From positions 110,817,319-110,881,318 of the forward strand of contig CP136066.1 in assembly GCA_032622095.1 (NCBI GenBank): a DNA stretch of 64,000 nucleotides. Direction: 5' to 3'. This DNA comes from Siphonodentalium dalli (lineage: Eukaryota; Mollusca; Scaphopoda; Gadilida; Siphonodentaliidae). Of this stretch, positions 1 to 12,100 are shown one piece after another; the first letter of the stretch is position 1, and the number at the start of each line of letters is the position of its first letter. The position numbers and the translations under genes were made by a program. Below the pieces are notes generated by a model, which worked only from the letters and a program-made list of their open reading frames with translations, had not been told where the DNA came from and searched no databases.

Positions 1-53
1 ATATTGAGTGCGTGTTGTGTAATTTTATTAGTCAGGCATCCGTTTCATGACAG

Positions 54-147
54 GTTGTTGGAGATAGACCCATTGTGATGGCAGATGAGGATAAGCTTCC
101 CTACGTCCGAGCCACCATATCTGAAGTCATGCGAATTTCAGGAGTTT
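54..147 (+). CDS. P450-A K-helix exon
   Basis: Starts after the acceptor ...GACAG and ends before the donor GTAAGA. It encodes VVGDRP...ATISEVMRISGV plus one base (phase 1). EVMR is the ExxR motif that salt-bridges with the PERF arginine. It is one codon shorter than the matching exon of P450-B. Confidence 0.9.
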
Positions 148-3100
148 GTAAGACTTTAATATATTAAACATATACTCCCAATAACAGCACAACATTTCAA
201 AATTCAGTTCTTTGAACTTATATTCTGTCCTAGCATGGGAAGTTTTGCCCTAGTATGAATATAGTAAGGCGACATACATTTACCTTTGAAATATTTCATA
301 TCATCAACGAACAAGGTGGCTATATTGGATGCCATTTTTGGCAGATTTTGATCAATATTTTTTTGGGAAATTCGGCTATCGCACGTTTGTGTCCCACAAT
401 ATCGCGTTGAGACAATACGCGTGGACGTTCCTACTTCTATTTACCAGCATGTCGCTGCTTATCATCATGCACACTTCTCTAGTAATCGGAAAACTCACCC
501 ATAATATTAAACCAGTCGCAGTGTATCCACTCTCCTAACTTGACCACCGCCATGTCTATATAAGACCAAACCCTACCATACCATCGCGGTTTAGTTCACA
601 CCCTAAGCAACCTATCTAAACCAATTCTGCTAGATTCGCATGTAATATGGCTACCAAAATGGCGCCCCAAGAGTTATAGTGTTAACAAAATTATTAATGT
701 ATTTATGCTCAAATGTCCCTTTTGGTTGGCATGAGTGGTCTGTTATACAACATGTACTATTTATAGTTGATATAATCTTGATCTCATTTGCTTGCAGTAG
801 GAGAGTCGTTGCCGCATCGAACAACGTGTGACGTCAAGCTTCGTGGTTATGATATCCCGAAGGGGACAATCGTGATGGCAAATTTGGAACAATGTCATCG
901 AGACCCGAAATATTGGGCGGAACCGGATTCTTTCCGTCCGGAACATTTCCTCGACTCAGACGGAAATTACAAAGGGAATAAATCATTCCTGCCATTTTCT
1001 GTAGGTGAGCATATATAATAGACTACATCGCGAAAGCCTGCAATGTGTGCACGTGTGCACGTGAAACTTGGTATCTGGGGGTATTTTCGGCCGGGGGTGG
1101 CATTGGCCTATTAATTTGTCCGTGCGACGTGACCTTGACCTTGAAAACGCCCGAATATCACGGGATTTCGATGAAACTTGGTATGTGGGGGTACATTCGT
1201 ATGGGGAGTCTCATAAGCATATTCATTTGCCCGTGCTACGTGACCTTGACCTTGAAATCGGGTCAATTCAATGTCAAATCGCCAATTTTGATGGGATTTC
1301 GACGAAATTTTATACATAGGGGTACTTTTGTCCGGGCAGTGTTTTGGACTGGTCAAATCGTGACCCCACTTGACATTGACATTCAAAATGGACAATTCAA
1401 GGTCAAAGCCCGGACGAAGTCGGGTCACCTTCTAGTTATATATATTTGGAAGATATGTCTGTGTGTGTGTGTTTGTGTGTGTGTGTGTGATCGCGAAGAA
1501 CTCGAAAACGGCCGATCCGATTTCCATGAAAATTGGTATGTGGGGGTACTTTCGGCCGGGGAGTGGCATAGGCCTATTAATTTGCCCATGCGACGTGACC
1601 TTGACCTTGAAATCGGGTCATTTCAAGGTCAAACGCCCGAGTATCACGGGATTTCGATGAAACTTGGTATGTGGGGGTACTTTCGGCCGGGGAGTGGCAT
1701 ATGCCTATTAATTGGCCCGTGCGACGTGACCTTGACCTCGAAATCGTGTCATTCCAAGGTAAAACGCCCGAGTATCGCGGGATTTCGATGAAAATTTGTG
1801 TCTATGGATACTTTCGTATGGGGAGTTTCATAAGCATATTCGTTTGCCCGTTCGACGTGACCTTGACCTTGAAATCGGGTCAATTCAATGTCAAATCGCC
1901 AATTTTGATGGGATTTCGACGAAATTTTATACATAGGGTTACTTTTGTCCACTGAGTGTTTTGGACGGGCCACATCATGGCCCCGACCTGACCTTGACCT
2001 TCAAAATGATCAATCCAAGGTCAAATCGGGTAAAACCGGATGGATTTCGACGGGTACGTTTGTCGGATATGTTTGTCCGGGCAGTGTTTTGGACGGGTCA
2101 AATCGTGCTCCCACCTGACCTTGACCTTCAAAATGGACAACTCAAGGTTAAATCGCGCAATTCGCAGAAAAGCAGAGGGGAGTGCACAATTCAAGGTCAA
2201 ATCGCGCAATTCGCCGAAAAGCACTTTTGTCGGGTATTTTTGTCCGGGCAGTGTTTTGGACGGGTCAAATCGTGACCCCACCTGACCTTGACCTTCAAAA
2301 TGGACAATTCAATGTCAAATCGCGCAATTCGCCGAAAAGCAGAGGGGAAACAGCCCGGACGAAGTCGGATCCACCTGGACAATTCAAGGTCAAATCGCGC
2401 AATTCGCCGAAAAGCAGAGGGAAAACAGCCCGGACGAAGTCGGGTCCACCTGCCAGAGTCTAGGGATACTTTCGTATGGGGAGTCTCATAAGCCTATTCA
2501 TTTGCCCGTGCGACGTGACCTTGAAATCGGGTCAATTCAACGTCAAATCGCGAATTTTGATGGAATTTCCACGAAATTTGATACATAGGGTTACCTTTGT
2601 CCACTGAGTGTTTTGGACGGGTCAAATCGTGACCGCGACCTGACCTTGACCTTCAAAATGATCAATTCAAAGTCAAATCTGGTAAAACCGGATGGATTTC
2701 GACGGGTACTTTTGTCCGGGCAGTGTTTTGGACGGGTCATATCGTGACCCCACCTGACCTTGACCTTCACAATGGACAATTCAAGGTCAAATCGCGCAAT
2801 TCGCCGAAAAGCAGAGGGGGAACAGCCGGACGAAGTCGGGTCCACCTGCTAGTATATAATTATTTATATATATATATATTAATATCATATAACCCGAATG
2901 TCCCCAACACCTGTTGTTACTGCATAACTACTACTGATGAGAATTACGAAAGCGAAGAATGTCTTCATGTTTACATTCTTACGGACCGTTCAAAAGCCTT
3001 TTCACAGAATTGACGACTACGATTCCGTTGTGAGAAAATCGTGCAGCTCAAACTTCTTTTCTCTCGCAATAAGGTGGTATGGTTCTATTTGTTGCCGTGA

Positions 3101-6100
3101 TTGTTTGTACTTAATTATGTTGATATCAGGTCACGAATTATTTCATTGCCAATATAAGAGATAGCATGGCGAGTACAAATCAGGACACAATCTCAAGAGT
3201 CAACTCCCACATTGAGGGTCATAAAAACGACCTCAAACATATTACAATAGATATGTATCAAATGTATGGACACGCGGGTCGATGTGAGTGTTCATTGCTA
3301 TAAATGTGTTTGATTCGGTGAGCGTGAACAAATTCTCAATACTTATCGAGATGACCATGTAGCGACCGGAATGGAACATTGAGATGTACATCAACTCATG
3401 TCGGTGTTCGAAGCTACGCCAACCTCGTCTAGCCCAGACTGCGATGCTCGTTATACGACCCAACCACCTCGGCTACGGGGACATCCTTAAAGGGGAGCCC
3501 TTTCGCCGAGAGTTGGGAAGCGTATCAGACTGAACATGGGTACAGACATGACAATTGGAACTTATTCCCTATTCCTTATTCCTTATTTTCAAAAATGTCG
3601 CTTTCGACCGATTTGACGGCATGGGTGGGTGGCCCGCCCAAAATACCACCTAGAAACACCCCGACCCCCCACCCATCACCCCCGGGGGGTGCCACCCCGA
3701 GGGGGTGAAAATGGGGTGTGGACCATTTTCGAGAACGGTAAGGATTTCGACCGATTTGACGGCATGGGTGGGTGGCCCGCCCCAAATACCACCTAGAAAC
3801 ACCCCGACCCACCACCCATCACCCCCGGGGGGGGGGGTGCCACCCCGAGGGGGTGAAAATGGGGTGTGGACCATTTTCGAGAACGGTAAGGATTTCGACC
3901 GATTTGACGGCATGGGTGGGTGGCCCGCCCCAAATACCACCTAGAAACACCCCGACCCCCCACCCATCACCCCCGGGGGTGCCACCCCGAGGGGGTGAAA
4001 ATGGGGTATGGACCATTTTCGAGAACGGTAGGGATTTCGACCGATTTGACGGCATGGGTGGGTGGCCCGCCCCAAATACCACCTAGAAACACCCCGACCC
4101 CCCACCCATCACCCCCGGGGGGTGCCACTCCGAGGGGGTGAAAATGGGGTGTGGACCATTTTCGAGAACGGTAAGGATTTAGACCGATTTGACGGCATGG
4201 GTGGGTGGCCCGCCCCAAATACCACCTAGAAACAGCCCGACCCCCACCCATCACCCCCGGGGGTGCCACCCCGAGGGGGTGAAAATTGGGTGTGGACCAT
4301 TTTCGAGAACGGTAAGGATTTCGACCGATTTGACGGCATGGGTGGGTGGCCCGCCCCAAATACCACCTAGAAACACCCCGACCCCCCACCCATCACCCCC
4401 GGAGGGTGCCACCCCGAGGGGGTGAAAATGGGGTGTGGACCATTTTCGAGAACGGTAAGGATTTCAACCGATTTGACCGCATGGGTGGGTGGCCCGCCCC
4501 AAATACCACCTAGAAACACCCCGACCCCCCCCCCCCACCCATCACCCCGGGGGTGCCACCCCGAGGGGGTGAAAATGGGGTATGGACCATTTTCGAGTAC
4601 GGTAAGGATTTCGACCGATTTGACGGCATGGGTTGGTGGCCCGCCCCAAATACCACCTAGAAACACCCCGACCCCCATCCATCACCCCCGGGGGTGCCAC
4701 CCCGAGGGGGTGAAAATGGGGTGTGGACCATTTTCCAGAACGGTAAGGATTTCGACCGATTTGACGGCATGGGTGGGTGGCCGGCCCCAAATACCACATA
4801 GAAACACCCCGACCCCCACCCATCACCCCCGGGGGTGCCACCCCGAGGGGGTGAAAATGGGGTATCGACCATTTTCGAGAACGGTAAGGATTTCGACCGA
4901 TTTGACGGCATGGGTGGGTGGCCCGCCCCAAATACCACCTAGAAACACCCCGACCCCCCACCCATGTGGTATATCAACGGCGTCATTGACACATTTTGGG
5001 CCATCGGAATATCTCGCTGACAATTCTATCTGATTTAGCGCACCGAGAAGCCCCTAAATACCAAATTTCAGTTCGATAACTTGAAACATGTAAGAGAAAT
5101 CCATCGACAATGCTTCCTACTGTAAAGTCTCATTGCAATTTGGCGAACCCCTTGAGGAACAGGGTTTGATTGACGTATGTTCACGTTGTCTACATCAGAG
5201 TTCCTCGGTTGTTTGGCGTCAAACCAAGTGTACGATGGACCAGAGCATGCCCGACTTGATATGAATCGCCCTGTATGCGAGCAAAATCTGTTTCCAATTA
5301 TGATATATGTACGGTGTATTCGTTGACCTCTTAGAGAGTTTGAACTCTAAGTCACGCCCACAAAGTACATCAATTTCCACCACGTATATTCAAATGGCTG
5401 TATCTCATAGACGTCTCAACGTGCGGAGCTGCGCGATACGTTTTTGAGAAAGAGCGAATATGAGGGTATCACCCTCCCTTTTTGGTACGCGGGATTCAGG
5501 GTGTTTTGAAGCTGTACGCGGGATTCATACCCCAGAATTAACTGGTATTGGGGTTCGAGCAAATCATCTTGGACGCAGGTTTTGATGGCGCAATATAATA
5601 TTTTGTGCTAATTATCTGTATGAATGAATGGGTAGAATAGCTTCGTGTGCATATTCGACCACCATGTCATCATAGAGTACCATTCATCATATCATAACGG
5701 CCTCATAACGCCCATAACGCGACCGGCACTTCTGCTTGTATCTGTATGATATAAAAAACAGAAGGACACTCCCTATATACCCACACGCTCGATAATGTCC
5801 ACCCAGATTACTCCAAGTTCAATCATGACCGTACAGTCATTCCATGTATACATATACACATTACCCGTAACCATAAAATCACTTCCTATTTATCCACACA
5901 CCCCATCCATGATCATACAGACAACATATGTACATCCCACTCATGACCTTACAGTCACTCCATATATATGAGGATTAACTGTCATGTGGACTGTTTTTAT
6001 GGAGATGTGACCGTGAGGTAAGTGGTTATAACTTGTGTAAAACCCGAAGGGTTTTACATACAAGTTATGACCACTTACCTCCCGGTTACATCTCGATAAA

Positions 6101-9100
6101 AAACAGTCCACATGACAGTTAATCCTTATTTGTATATACATTTAGCGAAAAAGCCACTTTTGTAAACGTATTAAAATCGAAAAGTGTATCGTGACAAAAT
6201 CAGCCCAAAATATCCCATAGCACCCTTGGCAAAAGTCAACAGGAACAATTTCTTTAAATTGAAACCTGATGATTTATTAAGTCAATCCCGCGCGAGTCCA
6301 AATGCGCCCAAAACATTACGCGTTTTTCTTTCCGAAATCGATGACGCGTCGATGTAATAATGGGGTTGCAGTTATGAGCTGTTGCGCGTTCACCGAGAAA
6401 TAATTGCAACTAGTCTATCACGTCTAAAGTGATCTAAAATGACGATGATCGACGATCTGTTTGTCAAACCGTGAATTTATCATTTATTGTGACAAAAAAT
6501 CGCATTTATACTATTATTATGATCATTTTTTTGGAAGGTCGGCGTACAATTATCGGCATTTTTTGGAATACCGAATACCTCCTAACAGAGGGGCCGGAAT
6601 ACGGCGTACCCCATAACAGGGCATGGAATACGGCGTACGAAAAGGGGGTGGGGGCCTCATATGTAGCAACATTTTACGGTCCGTTTTGACGCCATACTTT
6701 ACCTACGCCAAATTTGTGGCCGGGTATAATGGGCTACCCGGGTACTCTTATTGTGGTGATTTGCCCCTATAATAGGGTGTATATGTACGAATTCACTCCA
6801 AAAATGGCCATAAATAGGATTGACCCCCCCCCCCCCCCCCCCCTAGTGTGGCTATGACGAATTTATCACAAGAGTTGGTCACAAGTGGAGCAGATCTCCC
6901 ACAATCGGCAATCTAACAATTTCGGGGTTAGTTTTGACTCTACTTGCGCCCAATTCGTGGCCTGGTATAATGAGCTACTTGCTGCCGATCCTGGCCAATC
7001 CGGCAAATATTTCGAATCGGTGGCTGAAGAAATACTAGCTACCAAAAACAAATTTGAATTAGAATTAGAAACAGGGAACAGGGAACTATAATATTTTAAT
7101 TGGAGGCCGAATAAGGAACATGGAGCAAGGAACTAAATGCATGGACTTAATCCCACACACGAGAACAAAGCCACGTCCCACGTCCCTGGTCACGACAAAA
7201 TACTCCATAATCTCAGTCAGACACGGAGTCATCAAGTACATTTCTATTCACAAGAATGATGTCGATCGTCGAAATTGATACATTGTCTTTGAACGTTGTA
7301 ATGACGTCAAATACAAGAATCTATTTTTGCTACATCAAAGGACACCGGCCGCCCTTTGATCAGAACTTGATACCGGCTGCATCAGAATGCATGACCCCAG
7401 TGGATGTGGGTGTGGTGTTACTATGGGGTATTTGGTGTGAGCGTTGGGGGGGGGGGGCGTTCTAGGTGATACTTGTGGCGGGCCAGAAGAGACATTTTTG
7501 CGGATAAGGAATCAGCAATAAAATGGCTCAAACCCGATGTATTATCCGGGGTGAAAGGTGATGTGTTTCTATGTGGTATTTGAGGCCAGCCCCATATTCA
7601 CCCCCTCGGGGTGGCACGGGGGTGATGGGTGGGGGGGGGGGGGGGGGTCGGGGTGTTTCTATGTGGTATTGGGGCGGGCCACACACCCATGCCGTCAAAT
7701 CGGTCGAAATCCGTACCGTTCTCGAAAATGGTCCATACCCCATTTCCACCCCCTCGGGGTGGCACCCCCCGGGGGTGATGGGTGGGGGTCGGGGTGTTTC
7801 TAGGTGGTATTTGGGGCGGGCCACCCACCCATGCCGTCAAATCGGTCGAAATCCTTACCGTTCTCGAAAATGGTACATACCCCATTTTCACCCCCTCGGG
7901 GTGGCACCCCCCGGGGGTGATGCGAGGGGGTTGGGGTGTTTCTAGGTGGTATTTGGGGCGGGCCACCCACCCATGCCGTCAAATCGGTCGAAATCCTTAC
8001 CGTTCTCGAAAATGGTCCACACCCCATTTTCACCCTCTCGGGGTGGCACCCCCCCGGGGGTGATGGGTGGGGAGTCGGGTGTTTCTAGGTGGTATTTGGG
8101 GCGGGCCACCCACCCATGCCGTCAAATCGGTCGAAATCCTTACCGTTCTAGAAAATGGTCCACACCCCATTTTCACCCCATCGGGGTGGCACCCCCCGGG
8201 GTTGATGGGTGGGGGTCGGGGTGTTTCTAGGTGTTATTTGGGGCGGGCCACCCACCCATGCCGTCAAATCGGTCGAAATCCTTACCGTTCTCGAAAATGG
8301 TCCACACCCCATTTTCACCCCCTCGGGTGGCACCCCCCGGGGGTGATGGTGGGGGTTCGGGTGTTTCTAGGTGGTATTTGGGGCGGGCCACCCACCCATG
8401 CCGTCAAATCGGTCGAAATCCTTACCGTTCTCGAAAATGGTCAATACCCCATATTCACCCCCTCGGGGTGGCACCCCTCGGAGGTGATGGGTGGGGGGTC
8501 GGGTGTTTCTAGGTGGTATTTGGGGCGGGCCACCCACCCATGCCGTCAAATCGGTCGAAATCCTTACCGTTCTCGAAAATGGTCCACACCCCATTTTCAC
8601 CCCCTCGGGTGGCACCCCCCGGGGGTGATGGGTATGGGGTCGGGGTGTTTCTAGGTGGTATTTGGGGCGGGCCACCCACCCATGCCGTCAAATCGGTCGA
8701 AATCCTTACCGTTCTGGAAAATGGTCCACACCCCATTTTCACCCCCTCGGGTGGCACCCCCGGGGGTGATGGGTGGGGGGTCGGGGTGTTTCTAGGTGGT
8801 ATTTGGGGCGGGCCACCCACCCATGCCGTCAAATCGGTCGAAATCCTTACCGTTCTCGAAAATGGTACATACCCCATTTTCACCCCCTCGGGGTGGCACC
8901 CCCGGGGGTGATGCGAGGGGGTTGGGATGTTTCTAGGTGGTATTTGGGGCGGGCCACCCACCCATGCCGTCAAATCGGTCGAAATCCTTACCGTTCTCGA
9001 AAATGGTCCACACCCCATTTTCACCCTCTCGGGGTGGCACCCCCCCGGGGGTGATGGGTGGGGAGTCGGGTGTTTCTAGGTGGTATTTGGGGCGGGCCAC

Positions 9101-12100
9101 CCACCCATGCCGTCAAATCGGTCGAAATCCTTACCGTTCTAGAAAATGGACCACACCCCATTTTCACCCCATCGGGGTGGCACCCCCCGGGGTTGATGGG
9201 TGGGGGTCGGGGTGTTTCTAGGTGTTATTTGGGGCGGGCCACCCACCCATGCCGTCAAATCGGTCGAAATCCTTACCGTTCTCGAAAATGGTCCACACCC
9301 CATTTTCACCCCCTCGGGTGGCACCCCCCGGGGGTGATGGGTGGGGGTTCGGGTGTTTCTAGGTGGTATTTGGGGCGGGCCACCCACCCATGCCGTCAAA
9401 TCGGTCGAAATCCTTACCGTTCTCGAAAATGGTCCACACCCCGTTTTCACCCCCTCGGGTGGCACCCCCCGGGGGTGATGGGTAGGGGGTCGGGGTGTTT
9501 CTAGGTGGTATTTGGGGCGGGCCACCCACCCATGCCGTCAAATCGGTCGAAATCCTTACCGTTCTGGAAAATGGTCCACACCCCATTTTCACCCCCTCGG
9601 GTGGCACCCCCGGGGGTGATGGGTGGGGGGTCGGGGTGTTTCTAGGTGGTATTTGGGGCGGGCCACCCACCCATGCCGTCAAATCGGTCGAAATCCTTAC
9701 CGTTCTCGAAAATGGTCCACACCCCAGTTTCACCCCCTCGGGGTGGCACCCCCGGGGGTGATGAGTGGGGCTCGGGGTATTTCTAGGTGGTATTTGGGGT
9801 GGGCCACCCACCCATGCCGTCAAATCGGTCGAAATCCTTACCGTTCTGGAAAATGGTCCACATCCCATTTTCACCCCTCTGGTGGCACCCCCCGGGGGTG
9901 ATGGGTGGGGGGTCGGGGTGTTTCTATGTGGTATTTGGGGCGGGCCACCCAACCATTCCGTCAAATCGGCCGAAATCCTTACCGTTCTCGAAAATGGTCC
10001 ACACCCCATTTTCACCCCCTCGGGTGGCACCCCCCGGGGGTGATGGGTGGGGGTTCGGGTGTTTCTAGGTGGTATTTGGGGCGGGCCACCCACCCATGCC
10101 GTCAAATCGGTCGAAATCCTTACCGTTCTCGAAAATGGTCCACACCCCATTTTCACCCTCTCGGGGTGGCACCCCCCCGGGGGTGATGGGTGGGCAGTCG
10201 GGTGTTTCTAGGTGGTATTTGGGGCGGGCCACCCACCCATGCCGTCAAATCGGTCGAAATCCTTACCGTTCTCGAAAATGGTCCACACCCCATTTTCACC
10301 CTCTCGGGGTGGCACCCCCCCGGGGGTGATGGGTGGGGAGTCGGGTGTTTCTAGGTGTTATTTGGGGCGGGCCACCCACCCATGCCGTCAAATCGGTCGA
10401 AATCCTTACCATTCTCGAAAATGGTCCACACCCCATTTTCACCCCCTCGGGTGGCACCCCCCGGGGGTGATGGGTGGGGGTTCGGGTGTTTCTAGGTGGT
10501 ATTTGGGGCGGGCCACCCACCCATGCCGTCAAATCCTTACCGTTCTCGAAAATGGTCCACACCCCATTTTCACCCCCTCGGGTGGCACCCCCCCGGGGGT
10601 GATGGGTAGGGGGGTCGGGGTGTTTCTAGGTGGTATTTGGGGCGGGCCACCCACCCATGCCGTCAAATCGGTCGAAATCCTTACCGTTCTGGAAAATGGT
10701 CCACACCCCATTTTCACCCCCTCGGGTGGCACCCCCGGGGGTGATGGGTGGGGAGTCGGGGTGTTTCTAGGTGGTATTTGGGGCGGGCCACCCACCCATG
10801 CCGTCAAATCGGTCGAAATCCTTACCGTTCTCGAAAATGGTCCACACCCCAGTTTCACCCCCTCGGGGTGGCACCCCGGGGGTGATGAGTGGGGCTCGGG
10901 GTGTTTCTAGGTGGTATTTGGGGCGGGCCACCCACCCATGCCGTCAAATCGGTCGAAATCCTTACCGTTCTGGAAAATGGTCCACATCCCATTTTCACCC
11001 CTCTGGGTGGCACCCCCGGGGGTGATGGGTGGGGGTCGGGGTGTTTCTATGTGGTATTTGGGGCGGGCCACCCAACCATTCCGTCAAATCGGCCGAAATC
11101 CTTACCGTTCTCGAAAATGGTCCATACCCCATTTTCACCCCCTCGGGGTGGCACCCCCGGTGGTGATGGGTGGGGGGTCGGGGTGTTTCTAGGTGGTATT
11201 TGGGGCGGGCCACCCACCCATGCCGTCAAATCGGTCGAAATCCTTACCGTTCTCGAAAATGGTCCACACCCCATTTTCACCCCCTCGGGGTGGCACCCCC
11301 GGGGGTGATGGTGGGGGGTCGGGGTGTTTCTAGGTGGTATTTGGGGCGGGCCATCCACCCATGCCGTCAAATAAGTCAAAATCCTTACCGTTCTCGAAAA
11401 TGGTCCACACCCCATTTTCACCCCCTCGGGTGGCACCCCCGGGGGTGATGGGTGGGGGTCGGGGTGTTTCTAGGTGGTATTTTGGGCGGGCCACCCACCC
11501 ATGCCGTCAAATCGGTCGAAATCCTTACCGTTCTCGAACATGGTCCGCACCCCATTTTCACCCCTTGGGGTGGCACCCCCCGGGGGTGATGGGTGGGGGT
11601 CGGGGTGTTTCTATGTGGTATTTGGGGCGGGCCACCCACCCATGCCGTCAAATCGGTCGAAATCCTTACCGTTCTCGAAAATGGTCCACACCCCATTTTC
11701 ACCACCTCGGGTGGCACCCCCCCCCCCCCCCCCGGGGGTGATGGTGGGGGGTCGGGGTGTTTCTAGGTGGTATTTGGGGCGGGCCACCCACCCATGCCGT
11801 CAAATCAGTCAAAATCCTTACCGTTCTCGAAAATGGTCCGTACCCCATTTTCACCCCCTCGTGTAGCACCCCCCGGGGTGATGGGTGGGGGGTCGGGGTA
11901 TTTCTAGGTGGTATTTGGGGCGGGCCACCCACCCATGCCGTCAAATCGGTCGAAATCCTTACCGTTCTCGAAAATGGTCCATACCCCATTTTCACCCCCT
12001 CGGGGTGGCACCCCCCGGGGGTGATGGTGGGGGTCGGGGTGTTTCTAGGTGGTATTTGGGGCGGGCCACGCACCCATGCCGTCAAATCGGTCGAAATCCT

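Larger units (their letters stand above)
4967..7557. other. Unique core of the foldback element
   Basis: About 2.6 kb between the two satellite arms. It holds a minisatellite fragment related to the downstream foldback (5765-5970), a 156-bp palindrome, a 20-nt C run (6824-6843), a short open frame at 6858-7091, and otherwise no recognisable coding sequence. 'TATGAGGGTATCACCCTCCC' near 5460 recurs in similar form near 23025. Confidence 0.6.
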
